The notes: generated by a model from the letters alone, not told the origin. A DNA stretch of 64,000 nucleotides from Pseudomonas corrugata (GCF_001269905.1 NZ_LHVK01000031.1:62001-126000); one strand, 5' to 3'; positions 24,045 to 33,524 are shown, counted from the first letter of the stretch. Numbers and translations are program-made.

Positions 24045-24908
24045 TCAATCAAGGGGCTGATTCAAAAACAGCCCCTGCAGCCTTCCCTCAACCTGAGTGC
24101 GCGTTTCACCGCCAATCCAGATCTGGCCAGCGTCATCGCGACGCACATGGACGCGCCCTTTGCGACCGAGACGGGTGCCTTGGGCTGCAACATAGGCTTG
24201 CTCAACCAGACCGGCATCGAACAACCACTGCGCCAACGAGGCATTCAGGCTGCCCGTGACCGGGTCTTCGACGATGGCGCCCGAATGATTGCTGAAAAAG
24301 GCTCGGACCTCGAAGGCGATATCACCACCGGAATGCGGCCCGACCACGCCAACGTCGATTCTGCGCGGCCAGCTTTGTGCTGGTTGCACGGCCAGGACTT
24401 GCTCGGCTGACACCAGTCGGATGCCCAGCCATCCAGGGCCATTATCGACCCAGGCCGCATCGACGACGTCACGCGGATCTATCTGCAGAAGTTGCACCGC
24501 CTCGTTCAGTTCTGCCCTTGACGGGGCTCCATAGCGAATCAGCGAAGGTGCGGCAAAGCAAAGCCGGCCTTGATCACGACCCACTGTCACGAGCCCCGCG
24601 CCACATTCCTGGACAATGTGCGCTTCATTCATGGGTTTGCGGCCGGTCGAAAGCCAGGCATGGCAACTCCCCAATGTCGGGTGCCCGGCGAACGGCAATT
24701 CCCGCTGCAGCGAAAAGATCCTCACCCGGTAGTCTGCACTCGGGTGCGTCGGCGATAGCACAAAGGTCGTTTCCGACAGGTTGAACCAGCGGGCCAGACG
24801 TTGCATCTCATCCGTCTCCAGCGCATCGGCGCCCATGATCACGGCCAGCGGGTTGCCGGAGAACGACTCGGCGCCGAACACGTCAACGATTTGAATCACA
24901 GGGTCCAA
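24045..24908 (-). CDS. PhzF-family isomerase/epimerase
   Basis: 287 residues when started at TTG 24908, which has AAGGAG six bases upstream; the longer frame to 24941 has another TTG but no ribosome site. PhzF motifs are clear: 'VFGAESFSGNPLAV', 'NLSETTFVL' with the catalytic Glu, 'ELPFAGHPTLGS', and 'GDIAFEVRAF' and 'EDPVTGSLNASLAQWL' in the second half. It is not part of a phenazine cluster, so it is a generic PhzF-like isomerase of unknown substrate. It runs downstream of the LysE gene on the same strand. Confidence 0.85.
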   Translation of the reverse strand: MDPVIQIVDVFGAESFSGNPLAVIMGADALETDEMQRLARWFNLSETTFVLSPTHPSADYRVRIFSLQRELPFAGHPTLGSCHAWLSTGRKPMNEAHIVQECGAGLVTVGRDQGRLCFAAPSLIRYGAPSRAELNEAVQLLQIDPRDVVDAAWVDNGPGWLGIRLVSAEQVLAVQPAQSWPRRIDVGVVGPHSGGDIAFEVRAFFSNHSGAIVEDPVTGSLNASLAQWLFDAGLVEQAYVAAQGTRLGRKGRVHVRRDDAGQIWIGGETRTQVEGRLQGLFLNQPLD

Positions 24909-24953
24909 AGCATTCTCCTTCGTTTTTCCTGGCGACTTCAAAACACTGGAACA

Positions 24954-25583
24954 TCAGTGGGACGACACGAGAAGCTTCAATCCCGCGAGCGCAAACAGCG
25001 CGCAGAACAGCCCCTGAATCCAGCGTCGCAGCCGAGTGTAGCCGGCGATCATCCTGGCGGTCGAAAACACGATGGCGTAGCCGCCGAAGATGATGACGCC
25101 GAGCAAGGCGCATCCGCCAATGATCGCAGGCAAGGTACCGACTGGCGCGTCTTCGCGAAGCCCGAGCGACATGATGGCCATCCAGGACATGATGGCCTTG
25201 GGGTTGCCGATGTGCATGACCACACCCTGGCGGTACAGAGGCAGATAACGCCGAGCCTCCCGCCCGACAACCGCACCGGCGCTCTCGTGTGTCGATGCCA
25301 TGGCCGCCTTGCCCGCGCGCATCGCCAGGTAGAGCAAATAGACCCCGCCCACCACCTTGATGACGAAAAGCGCCTGTGCACACGCGGCCAACAAGGCGGA
25401 GATCCCCGTCGCCGCCAGGAACGCCCAGAAGAGCGACCCCGTCATGACGCCGGATGCCAGGACCAAGGCGTGGGAGCGCCCGTCACGCATCGCCACGCCC
25501 ATGATCTCCATATTGCTGGGGCCCGGGCTGGCGGCGGCAAGGATGTAGCTGCCAAAGGCAAACATGATCGGATGATCGATCAT
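24954..25583 (-). CDS. LysE-family amino-acid exporter
   Basis: 209 residues with five to six membrane helices, and the family signature 'SYILAAASPGPSNMEIMGVAM' in the first helix/loop. The ATG at 25583 has GAGGACA upstream; the frame extends 42 codons further into promoter sequence. It probably exports an amino acid or related metabolite. A MocR-type regulator is divergent, with a perfect dyad between them, so this gene and the PhzF gene downstream are its likely targets. Confidence 0.85.
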   Translation of the reverse strand: MIDHPIMFAFGSYILAAASPGPSNMEIMGVAMRDGRSHALVLASGVMTGSLFWAFLAATGISALLAACAQALFVIKVVGGVYLLYLAMRAGKAAMASTHESAGAVVGREARRYLPLYRQGVVMHIGNPKAIMSWMAIMSLGLREDAPVGTLPAIIGGCALLGVIIFGGYAIVFSTARMIAGYTRLRRWIQGLFCALFALAGLKLLVSSH

Positions 25584-25691
25584 TGGAATGTCCTCAAAAG
25601 GCGTCCGAGACGCGCGGCGTTTCCGTCGCTCCGAATAACTGAACCGTTGTCCGCAAGCACCATAATGCGCGTGACACTTCATGACTATTGA

Positions 25692-25713
25692 AATAGTGTC
25701 ACGCGACACTATT
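25692..25713. promoter_or_regulatory. Perfect operator dyad between LysE gene and MocR regulator
   Basis: AATAGTGTC-ACGC-GACACTATT is a perfect 9-4-9 inverted repeat, 20 bases before the MocR start. An extra half-site-like GTGACACTT lies at about 25670-25680. MocR proteins usually bind such sites in divergent promoters. Confidence 0.7.
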
Positions 25714-25732
25714 CATTCACCGGTTACCCACA

Positions 25733-27091
25733 ATGCGCCTTCAATCGCCCTGGACACCCCGCCTCGCGGACATCGAAGCAAACGCATCGGAACGCCTGGT
25801 ATATGCCCTGGCCGACGACATCGTTGAAGGACGATTGAAAAGTGGCGACCGTCTCCCCGCCCACCGGCAACTCGCCTGGCAACTGGGGATCGGCCTGGGT
25901 ACGGTGACGAAAGCCTATGCCGCCCTGGAACGACGGGGTCTGGTGCGCAGCGTCAAGGGTCGGGCAACGTTCGTGGCCATCTTGCAGGCACATGGGCAGC
26001 AACTGATCGATCTTTCGTCCAATGTGCCACCCGCCATGTTGACGAGCCGTCTCCTGGCGCGGACCTTGACCGGCATCGCTCGCAGGATCGACGCCGATCA
26101 TCTCAATCTCTACTCCCCACCCGCCGGACACCTGGAACATCGTCGCTTGTTGGCCCGTTGGCTTGACGCTCTCGGCATCGTGGTCGAGCCGTCCCACCTG
26201 GTGCTGACGGGTAGCGCCCGCCAGGCCATTTCCCTGGCTTTCGATCTTGCCTGCGGCCCCCATGGGATGATCCTGACGGAACGCCTCACTTATCCCGGCG
26301 CAATAGCCCTGGCCCGGCGCAAAGGCTATCGGATGCAAGGGGTCGAGATCGACGAGCAAGGGATGCTGCCGAAGGCGCTCGCGCAGGCCCTCGATCATCA
26401 TGCAGCAGCCGCCAGCAAAGTGGTCTATCTCACCCCCACGCTCCACAACCCGACCACCGCGACGATGGATACGGCGCGCCGGCAGGCTATCGTCGAGGTC
26501 TGTCGACAAGCGGACGCCTGGATCATCGAGGATGGTGTCTATGCGCTGGGATCGGCGCCGGTGCCAGCCCTTGCGACGTTGGCACCCGAGAGGGTGTTGC
26601 ATATCAACGGCCTGTCCAAATCCCTCGGCCCCGGATTGAGGATCGGCATGCTCACGCTACCCGCTGAATTGCACGGCGCTGCGCAGGAACACCTGCAGGA
26701 TATTCCCCTGGGCCCGTCGCCGTTGTCCTGCGCCGTGGTGGAAGATTGGTTGTCCAACGGCGTGGTCGCCTCCATCCAGCAGGACTTGCGGCATGAAGCG
26801 CGGCGCAGAACCCGCCTCGCCGCCGAATTGCTTGGCGGGGTCGAATGCGTCTCGCACCCGGACGCCTATCACATCTGGCTCCCGATGACCCACGACGCCG
26901 CTGAGCGCTTCACGAAGGCGGCTGCCCACGTAGGCATCAGGGTGACTGCGCCAGAATCGCTGATGGTGGATCGCGATGAACCGGTGACCGGCATTCGCCT
27001 GTGCCTTGGGGGCCCGTCCTTCGAGGAATTGACCCAGGGGCTGACCCGCCTGTCGAACCTGCTGAAGCACGAGCCGCACGCGCCCGCTTGA
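25733..27091 (+). CDS. MocR-family regulator (GntR winged helix fused to aminotransferase domain)
   Basis: 452 residues. A GntR winged helix occupies about 20-80 ('LADDIVEGRLKSGDRLPAHRQLAWQLGIGLGTVTKAYAALERRGLV'). It is followed by a fold-type I aminotransferase domain (about 110-445) with the PLP lysine in 'NGLSKSLGPGLRIG' and the 'LTPTLHNPTTATM' region. Such proteins sense PLP or amino-acid derivatives and regulate the divergent gene, here a LysE exporter followed by phzF. The start lies 20 bases after the dyad. Confidence 0.88.
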   Translation: MRLQSPWTPRLADIEANASERLVYALADDIVEGRLKSGDRLPAHRQLAWQLGIGLGTVTKAYAALERRGLVRSVKGRATFVAILQAHGQQLIDLSSNVPPAMLTSRLLARTLTGIARRIDADHLNLYSPPAGHLEHRRLLARWLDALGIVVEPSHLVLTGSARQAISLAFDLACGPHGMILTERLTYPGAIALARRKGYRMQGVEIDEQGMLPKALAQALDHHAAAASKVVYLTPTLHNPTTATMDTARRQAIVEVCRQADAWIIEDGVYALGSAPVPALATLAPERVLHINGLSKSLGPGLRIGMLTLPAELHGAAQEHLQDIPLGPSPLSCAVVEDWLSNGVVASIQQDLRHEARRRTRLAAELLGGVECVSHPDAYHIWLPMTHDAAERFTKAAAHVGIRVTAPESLMVDRDEPVTGIRLCLGGPSFEELTQGLTRLSNLLKHEPHAPA

Positions 27092-27115
27092 ACCAGGGAC
27101 AGCCTCCAAACGCCT

Positions 27116-29167
27116 TCAGACGTCCAGCACCAACGTCTCACTCCCCTGCGCCGGCACGGCGCAGCAGATCAACACCTCATCCGCCTCCAGTCGTTGCGCC
27201 GGCGTATTGAGGTAATGCACCTGACCACTGCTCAGCCGGGTCTTGCAGGTACCGCACGAGCCTCCGCGGCAACTGAACTCCGGATTCAGGCCCCGCGCTT
27301 CCGCCAGTTCGAGCAACGTCCCGGTGCCAGGCTCCCAGCGCGCTTCCTTGCCCGAGGTGGCGAACAGGACTTTCACCGGTTCATCGGCCATGGGCACTTG
27401 TTCCGCCGCCGGCACGCTGACTTCAATGTCACGGACCAACGTTGACGGTCCGAAGGTTTCGGCATGAATGCGATCATCGGGAATGCGCAATGTGCGCAGC
27501 CCATCGTACAGCGCCTGGGTAAAACTCCCCGGCCCGCAGAGGTAGTAGTCGTAGTCATTCAGCGGGAGCAAGGTCTTGAGCAGTTCGACATCGATGCGGC
27601 CGGCCATGTCGTAGCTGTCGGCTGAACCGTCGATGGGCGGCTGACTGACCACGCGCAGGACCTTGATCTTGTCTCCCGCACGGGCCACCAACTCGTCGAC
27701 CTCATCACGAAAGGCCAGGTCGGCCACTGAACGGCTGCTTTGTATCAGCCATGTCGGCCGCATGCGATTGATGCGCTTCCCTTGATAGACCACTTCGCGC
27801 AACATCGACAGCAACGGCGTGATGCCAACGCCCGCGCCCAGCAGTACCAATGGACGCCGTTCGGAAGCCTGGACCGTGAAATCCCCTTGAGGCGCGCGGG
27901 CTTCGATCCAGTCCCCGACTTGAATCCGCTCATGCAGATGCGAAGACACCGAGCCGTCGCGCTTGACGCTGATGCGCAAGAATTCATCCGACGGTGAACT
28001 GGAGACACTGTAGGTACGAATCGAGGGTACCTGCTGCCCTTCCAGCAGAACCCGCACGGGCAAATGCTGCCCCGGCTCGAAACGGGGTAGGCCGACGCCG
28101 TCGCTGGCTTGCAGATAGAACGACCGAATGCTCCGGCTCTCATCCACGATGCGCTCCACCCGCATCGAACGCCAGTGACTGCGCAGGGCTTCGGCCTGCA
28201 AGCGCTCGGTCGCCTGCTCCCAACTGCCCGTCATCATCGAATTGGGTGAAGCCCCTTCGGCCGTGTCTGTCCAGCGCAACGGGATAGCGGCCTGACGGTA
28301 AACGATACGCTGCGGCTTGAAGCGCCACAGCCGCTCGGCACCCTGGAACGCGGCAATTTCGGGGCTGTCGAGCAGCACCTCGGCTGAACCGCTCATTTGC
28401 AGCAGGTCACCGCTCTGGAAGTCGATAAACACCAGTCCGGCCCGGGGGTTCAGCAGGATGTTGCCCAGGGTGTTGAAGAACAGATTCCCGGAGAAGTCCG
28501 GAATGGTCAGCGTCCCGTCTTCTTCCATTCGCACAAAACCGGGTTTGCCGCCGCGATGCGAAGCATCGACCTGGTTCTGGCCGTCGCGCACGACGTAGGT
28601 CGCGACATAGAACGAGTCGGCCGCAGTGACCATGCGCCGTACCTGTGGGTCCGCGCTGATCAACTCAAGCACGGCGCCCGCTGTCTCGTCGACGAAGGCA
28701 TATTGGCGCAGATTGATGTAGCGCGGGCAGTTGCCGTAGGCCTGGGTCACGGCGATTTCAATACCCTCATCCGATGGACGCAGTACGTTGCCATTCATGC
28801 GGTTGCGTCGACGGGTATGCAACTCGATGCCGAGCATGCCAATGGCATCGCCCTGCTGCATGCCATCCTGGGCGGGGTCGTCGGGCTGCGGCTGGAGGCT
28901 GATGTGCAAACGCTCCGGCGTGGGAGAATGCATGAAGCCAGGTTGGCCCGTGCATATCGTGGCCCATACATCACCTTGCCGATCCACAGCTCCCAACACC
29001 ACGAAGGGTAGCTGGGCATAGAATTCGCGATGCTGGTCCGGCATCCACGACCGGGCCAGTTGCCGCTGGCCGACACTCACCATCATGTCGACCGCACCGA
29101 CTGCGCGCTGCAAGGTCAACTCGCCCTCATGCCAGGGGGAAGGTTGTGCAGTTGAGACTTTATCCAT
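27116..29167 (-). CDS. PNPOx-like / FAD-NAD reductase / 2Fe-2S ferredoxin fusion protein
   Basis: 683 residues with three modules: a pyridoxamine-phosphate-oxidase-like FMN split barrel (about 35-320), a ferredoxin-NADP reductase-type FAD and NAD domain (about 335-580, with 'RTYSVSSSPSDEFLRISVKRDG' and 'PLVLLGAGVGITPLLSML'), and a C-terminal plant-type 2Fe-2S ferredoxin (CRGGSCGTC then CC, about 637-670). This gives an electron path from NAD(P)H via FAD to the iron-sulfur cluster. A GAGGTGACC site precedes the ATG. The substrate of the N-terminal domain is unknown. It converges with the MocR gene. Confidence 0.85.
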   Translation of the reverse strand: MDKVSTAQPSPWHEGELTLQRAVGAVDMMVSVGQRQLARSWMPDQHREFYAQLPFVVLGAVDRQGDVWATICTGQPGFMHSPTPERLHISLQPQPDDPAQDGMQQGDAIGMLGIELHTRRRNRMNGNVLRPSDEGIEIAVTQAYGNCPRYINLRQYAFVDETAGAVLELISADPQVRRMVTAADSFYVATYVVRDGQNQVDASHRGGKPGFVRMEEDGTLTIPDFSGNLFFNTLGNILLNPRAGLVFIDFQSGDLLQMSGSAEVLLDSPEIAAFQGAERLWRFKPQRIVYRQAAIPLRWTDTAEGASPNSMMTGSWEQATERLQAEALRSHWRSMRVERIVDESRSIRSFYLQASDGVGLPRFEPGQHLPVRVLLEGQQVPSIRTYSVSSSPSDEFLRISVKRDGSVSSHLHERIQVGDWIEARAPQGDFTVQASERRPLVLLGAGVGITPLLSMLREVVYQGKRINRMRPTWLIQSSRSVADLAFRDEVDELVARAGDKIKVLRVVSQPPIDGSADSYDMAGRIDVELLKTLLPLNDYDYYLCGPGSFTQALYDGLRTLRIPDDRIHAETFGPSTLVRDIEVSVPAAEQVPMADEPVKVLFATSGKEARWEPGTGTLLELAEARGLNPEFSCRGGSCGTCKTRLSSGQVHYLNTPAQRLEADEVLICCAVPAQGSETLVLDV

Positions 29168-29354
29168 TCGAGGTCACCTCGCGCACGCGGCGAAAATTGC
29201 GCGCCAGCGGCTACGGTCAGGGTTCTTTCACCCCCTGCGGAGGTGAGCGTGAGCGCTCATATTCCTCCCGATGTACCTGCGACGGAATCCGCACAAACTA
29301 CAATCCACTCTTTCAGAAACTGGAATAGTCGCAGGCCTGACGTGAATTGCAGAA

Positions 29355-29382
29355 ACAAAAAACCCCGATCTTTCGACCAGGG
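29355..29382 (-). terminator. Terminator of the tRNA-Val/Asp/Asp transcript
   Basis: On the minus strand CCCTGGTC-GAAA-GATCGGGG followed by TTTTTT. Confidence 0.75.
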
Positions 29383-29458
29383 TCTTTGCTATCGATCAGA
29401 AGAGGCGTTTCGGCTTTCTTCCTGGCTCCAAGGCGTTCAGTGGGCCTCGAAGCAGATA

Positions 29459-29535
29459 TGGCGCAGCGGACGGGACTCGAACCCGCGACCCCCGGCGTGA
29501 CAGGCCGGTATTCTAACCGACTGAACTACCGCTGC
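29459..29535 (-). tRNA. tRNA-Asp (anticodon GTC), copy 2
   Basis: A 77-base cloverleaf; anticodon loop CTGTCAC, T-arm GGTTCGAGTCC, encoded CCA. Identical in sequence to the copy at 29623-29699. Confidence 0.95.
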
Positions 29536-29622
29536 GTATCGCTGTGGACTTGCGTCCATTTGACTCGTCTGATCAAACCCTTTGGCTTGATCTCGAACCA
29601 GGCGAACCTGACTCGGAAAATA

Positions 29623-29699
29623 TGGCGCAGCGGACGGGACTCGAACCCGCGACCCCCGGCGTGACAGGCCGGTATTCTAACCGACTGAACTACCGCTGC
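29623..29699 (-). tRNA. tRNA-Asp (anticodon GTC), copy 1
   Basis: A 77-base cloverleaf; anticodon loop CTGTCAC, encoded CCA. Co-transcribed with tRNA-Val and the second tRNA-Asp. Confidence 0.95.
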
Positions 29700-29757
29700 G
29701 CGTCGGTGGAGGCTTTTGACAGCTTCCGTCCTGCTTTCGCAAGACTCTCATGAAACA

Positions 29758-29833
29758 TGGTGGGTGATGACGGGATCGAACCGCCGACATTCTGCTTGTA
29801 AGGCAGACGCTCTCCCGGCTGAGCTAATCACCC
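29758..29833 (-). tRNA. tRNA-Val (anticodon TAC)
   Basis: A 76-base cloverleaf; anticodon loop CTTACAA in a TCTGC/GCAGA stem, encoded CCA. First gene of the three-tRNA unit. Confidence 0.95.
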
Positions 29834-29854
29834 TTTGCTTCGCTGAGGCCGCGA

Positions 29855-29883
29855 AATTTACGCAGGTACCGAAGCTAAGTCAA
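29855..29883 (-). promoter_or_regulatory. Sigma-70 promoter of the tRNA-Val/Asp/Asp unit
   Basis: On the minus strand TTGACT, 17 bases, TAAATT, then a GC-rich stretch before the tRNA, as in stringently controlled promoters. Confidence 0.7.
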
Positions 29884-29937
29884 TAGCAGGGTTGAAGTTT
29901 TTTCAAAACAGTTTCGAATAGAGAGCTTCGCCGCTTC

Positions 29938-30711
29938 TCACTCGTAAATCATTTTCTTGGTCATGCCGCCGTCCACCACGAACTCCTGGCCCGTGACGAA
30001 ACCGGCATTGCGCGACAACAGCCACGCCACCATCGCCGCCACATCCTCTACCGTGCCTACCCTACCCGCTGGATGCTGGGCGTGATCGGCGTCGGTCAGT
30101 GGCTCTGAACGGCGCAGGGACGGGTCCCGTGCGTCGATCCAGCCAGGACTGACAGCATTGACCCGAATCTCTGGTCCGAGGCTGATCGCCAAGGCATGGG
30201 TCAGGGCCAGCAGGCCACCCTTGCTTGCCGCATAGGCTTCGGTGTCGGGCTCCGACTGCGCGGCGCGGGTCGAGGCCAGGTTGACGATGGCGCCATTGTG
30301 GGCACGCAGATAAGGCGCACTGTGCTTGGCCAGCAGCATAGGCCCACCGAGGTTCACCGCCAGGACCCGATTCCAGTGGGCCAGGTCCAGGCTTTCAAGG
30401 GTGATGTTGTGCGGGTCGGCAATGGCCGCGTTGCACACCAGCGCGTCGAGCCGGCCGAACTGGCCCAGTACCTCGGCAATACCGTTGGCGACCTGGGCTT
30501 CGTCTGCCACGTCCATGGCGATGAACCAGGCATTATCGCCCAACGCCTTGGCAACCTTGGAACCGCGCTCACGATCCAGGTCGGTCAGCACCACTTGCCA
30601 GCCTTCACAGATCAACCAGGCGGCGATGCCCAAGCCAATGCCCCGGGCGGCGCCCGTCACCAGTGCAACCCGGCCATGGGTGCCGCTCGGCGGCGTTGCC
30701 AGCTCGATCAC
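29938..30711 (-). CDS. Short-chain dehydrogenase/reductase
   Basis: 257 residues of classical SDR type: TGAARGIG at about 20-27, NAA near 94, catalytic Ser in 'LASTRAAQ' and YAASK. The ATG overlaps the metZ stop (ATGA), so it is translationally coupled to metZ. In Pseudomonas a SDR gene follows metZ at the end of this block (established gene order). The substrate is unknown. Confidence 0.88.
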   Translation of the reverse strand: MIELATPPSGTHGRVALVTGAARGIGLGIAAWLICEGWQVVLTDLDRERGSKVAKALGDNAWFIAMDVADEAQVANGIAEVLGQFGRLDALVCNAAIADPHNITLESLDLAHWNRVLAVNLGGPMLLAKHSAPYLRAHNGAIVNLASTRAAQSEPDTEAYAASKGGLLALTHALAISLGPEIRVNAVSPGWIDARDPSLRRSEPLTDADHAQHPAGRVGTVEDVAAMVAWLLSRNAGFVTGQEFVVDGGMTKKMIYE

Positions 30712-31919
30712 AAGGCCGCCAACCCACGCGCCAGATCGGCTTGCAGGTCGGCCACGTCTTCCAGGCCGACCGCGACGCGGATCAGGCTGTCGCGGATCCC
30801 GGCTGCTTCACGCTCCTGGGGCGACAGACGGCCGTGGGAGGTGGTGCTCGGATGGGTGATGGTGGTCTTGCTGTCGCCCAGGTTGGCGGTGATGGACACC
30901 AGCCGAGTGGCGTCGATGAAGCGCCAGGCGCCCTCCTTGCCCCCCTTGACCTCGAAACTCACCACGGCACCGAAACCGCGCTGCTGACGCAGGGCCAGGT
31001 CGTGTTGCGGATGGCTCTTGAGGCCGGCGTAATGCACCTTCTCGATGCCGTCCTGCTGCTCCAGCCATTCGGCCAAGGCCTGGGCGTTGGCACAATGGGC
31101 TTTCATGCGCAGACCCAGGGTTTCCAGGCCCTTGAGGAAGACCCAGGCGTTGAACGGGCTGAGGGTCGGACCGGCGGTGCGCAAAAAGCCCACCACTTCT
31201 TTCATCTGCTCACTGCGACCGGCTACCACGCCACCCATGCAACGACCCTGGCCGTCGATGAACTTGGTAGCCGAATGCACCACCACGTCTGCGCCCAGCT
31301 TCAACGGTTGTTGCAGCGCCGGGGTGCAGAAACAGTTGTCGACCACCAGCATGGCGCCCTTGGCGTGGGCGATTTGCGCCAACGCGGCAATGTCCACCAG
31401 TTCGGCCAACGGGTTGGACGGTGACTCGACAAACAGCAATTTGGTATTGGCCTTGATCGCCGCATCCCAGGCGGACAAATCCGCCAGGGGCACGTAATCG
31501 ACTTCCACGCCGAAGCGCTTGAAGTACTTTTCGAACAGGCTGATGGTCGAGCCGAAAACGCTGCGCGATACCAGCACATGGTCACCGGCACTGCACAGGC
31601 TCATCACCACGGCCATGATCGCCGCCATGCCGGTGGCGGTGGCAACCGCCTGCTCGGCACCTTCCAGCGCGGCAATACGTTCTTCGAAAGCACGTACGGT
31701 GGGGTTGGTGTAGCGCGAGTAGACATTACCCGGCACTTCACCGGCGAACCGCGCCGCCGCGTCGGCCGCGGTACGGAACACGTAGCTGGAGGTGAAGAAC
31801 ATCGGATCGCCGTGTTCGGCTTCCGGCGTGCGGTGCTGACCGGCGCGAACCGCCAGGGTGTCGAACGCTACGCCTTCAAGGTCGCTGTCCAGCCGACCGG
31901 CATCCCAATCCTGACTCAT
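30708..31919 (-). CDS. metZ: O-succinylhomoserine sulfhydrylase
   Basis: 403 residues of the Cys/Met-metabolism PLP family. Starting at 31919 gives MSQDWDAGRLDSDLEG, the usual MetZ N-terminus. PLP-site features: 'SRYTNPTVRAFEERIAALEG', 'FVESPSNPLAELVD', and the Schiff-base lysine in 'HSATKFIDGQGR'. It makes homocysteine from O-succinylhomoserine and sulfide, the direct-sulfhydrylation route used by pseudomonads. It lies between purF and the SDR gene, separated from purF by a terminator. Confidence 0.93.
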   Translation of the reverse strand: MSQDWDAGRLDSDLEGVAFDTLAVRAGQHRTPEAEHGDPMFFTSSYVFRTAADAAARFAGEVPGNVYSRYTNPTVRAFEERIAALEGAEQAVATATGMAAIMAVVMSLCSAGDHVLVSRSVFGSTISLFEKYFKRFGVEVDYVPLADLSAWDAAIKANTKLLFVESPSNPLAELVDIAALAQIAHAKGAMLVVDNCFCTPALQQPLKLGADVVVHSATKFIDGQGRCMGGVVAGRSEQMKEVVGFLRTAGPTLSPFNAWVFLKGLETLGLRMKAHCANAQALAEWLEQQDGIEKVHYAGLKSHPQHDLALRQQRGFGAVVSFEVKGGKEGAWRFIDATRLVSITANLGDSKTTITHPSTTSHGRLSPQEREAAGIRDSLIRVAVGLEDVADLQADLARGLAAL

Positions 31920-31947
31920 GCTGTCACTCCTGCAATCGGTCAAACGC

Positions 31948-31971
31948 AAACCGGCCCCTCAGGGCCGGTTT
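31948..31971 (-). terminator. Hairpin between purF and metZ
   Basis: AAACCGGCCC pairs with GGGCCGGTTT across a 4-base loop, six bases after the purF stop. The T-run is short, so it may act as a partial terminator and leave read-through into metZ. Confidence 0.65.
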
Positions 31972-31977
31972 GTCACT

Positions 31978-33483
31978 TTAGTTGTTGTACAGATCGATGA
32001 TCGCGCTGACCGCCTGGGTCTTGGCCTTGGACGCATCGTTGCGAGCGCTTTCGATCTTGTTCAGGTAGGCCTCGTCGACGTCGCCGGTAACGTACTTGCC
32101 GTCGAACACCGCGCAGTCGAACTGTTCGATCTTGATCTTGCCGCCGCCCACGGCTTCGATCAAGTCCGGCAGGTCCTGGTAGATCAGCCAGTCGGCACCG
32201 ATCAGGTCGGCGACCTCCTGGGTCGTGCGGTTATGAGCGATCAGCTCATGGGCACTCGGCATGTCGATGCCGTAGACGTTCGGGTAGCGCACGGCCGGGG
32301 CCGCCGAGCAGAAGTACACGTTCTTGGCGCCGGCTTCGCGGGCCATCTGGATGATCTGCTTGCAGGTCGTGCCACGTACGATGGAGTCGTCCACCAGCAT
32401 CACGTTCTTGCCACGGAACTCCAGCTCGATGGCATTGAGCTTCTGGCGCACGGACTTTTTCCGTGCAGCCTGGCCCGGCATGATGAAGGTCCGGCCGATG
32501 TAGCGGTTCTTCACGAAGCCTTCGCGGAACTTGACGCCCAGGTGGTTCGCCAGCTCCAGGGCCGCGGTGCGGCTGGTGTCCGGAATAGGGATGACCACGT
32601 CGATGTCATGGTCCGGACGCTCGCGCAGGATCTTCTCGGCCAGTTTCTCGCCCATGCGCAGACGGGCCTTGTAGACCGAGATGCCGTCGATGATCGAGTC
32701 CGGACGCGCCAGGTAGACGTGTTCGAAGATGCACGGCGTGAGGCTCGGGTTGGTCGCGCACTGGCGCGTGAACAACTTGCCGTCTTCAGTGATGTAGACC
32801 GCTTCGCCCGGGGCCAGGTCGCGAATCAGGGTAAAACCCAGCACGTCCAGGGAGACGCTCTCGGAGGCGATCATGTACTCGACGCCTTCGTCGGTGTGAC
32901 GCTGGCCGAAGACGATAGGACGAATGCCGTGGGGGTCGCGGAAACCGACGATACCATAGCCGGTAACCATCGCCACCACCGAGTAGCCACCGACGCAGCG
33001 GTTATGCACCTCAGTCACGGCGGCGAACACGTCCTCCTCGGTCGGCTGCAGCTTGCCACGCTGGGCCAGCTCGTGGGCGAACACGTTGAGCATCACTTCC
33101 GAGTCGGAATTGGTGTTGACGTGGCGCAGGTCAGACTCGTAGATCTCCTTGGCCAACTGCTCGACGTTGGTCAGGTTGCCGTTGTGCGCCAGGGTGATGC
33201 CGTACGGCGAGTTGACGTAGAACGGCTGGGCTTCGGCCGAGGTCGAACTGCCCGCTGTCGGGTAGCGCACATGGCCGATACCCATGTGGCCAACCAGGCG
33301 CTGCATGTGACGCTGGTGGAACACGTCACGCACCAGACCGTTGTCCTTGCGCAGGAATAACCGGCCGTCATGGCTGGTCACGATACCGGCAGCGTCCTGG
33401 CCGCGGTGCTGGAGCACGGTTAGCGCGTCATACAGCGCCTGATTGACGTTCGACTTACCGACGATACCGACGATGCCACACAT
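31978..33483 (-). CDS. purF: Amidophosphoribosyltransferase
   Basis: 501 residues. Starting at 33483 gives MCGIVGIVG, so Cys2 becomes the N-terminal nucleophile of the class II glutamine amidotransferase domain (1-230). The phosphoribosyltransferase domain follows, with the PRPP loop 'NVMLVDDSIVRGTT' near residue 365. It catalyses the first step of purine synthesis: PRPP + glutamine to phosphoribosylamine. It lies directly after cvpA, the usual cvpA-purF operon. Confidence 0.96.
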   Translation of the reverse strand: MCGIVGIVGKSNVNQALYDALTVLQHRGQDAAGIVTSHDGRLFLRKDNGLVRDVFHQRHMQRLVGHMGIGHVRYPTAGSSTSAEAQPFYVNSPYGITLAHNGNLTNVEQLAKEIYESDLRHVNTNSDSEVMLNVFAHELAQRGKLQPTEEDVFAAVTEVHNRCVGGYSVVAMVTGYGIVGFRDPHGIRPIVFGQRHTDEGVEYMIASESVSLDVLGFTLIRDLAPGEAVYITEDGKLFTRQCATNPSLTPCIFEHVYLARPDSIIDGISVYKARLRMGEKLAEKILRERPDHDIDVVIPIPDTSRTAALELANHLGVKFREGFVKNRYIGRTFIMPGQAARKKSVRQKLNAIELEFRGKNVMLVDDSIVRGTTCKQIIQMAREAGAKNVYFCSAAPAVRYPNVYGIDMPSAHELIAHNRTTQEVADLIGADWLIYQDLPDLIEAVGGGKIKIEQFDCAVFDGKYVTGDVDEAYLNKIESARNDASKAKTQAVSAIIDLYNN

Positions 33484-33524
33484 GCGACGCAACCCCTACT
33501 TAATGGATCTGAACTGAACAACTC

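Noticed and set aside
24045..24908. PhzF-like gene as part of a phenazine cluster
   Set aside because: No other phz genes nearby; the family is widespread outside phenazine synthesis.
31918..33360. 480-codon plus-strand ORF opposite purF
   Set aside because: Mirror of the purF frame; Val/Asp/His-rich translation with no motifs.
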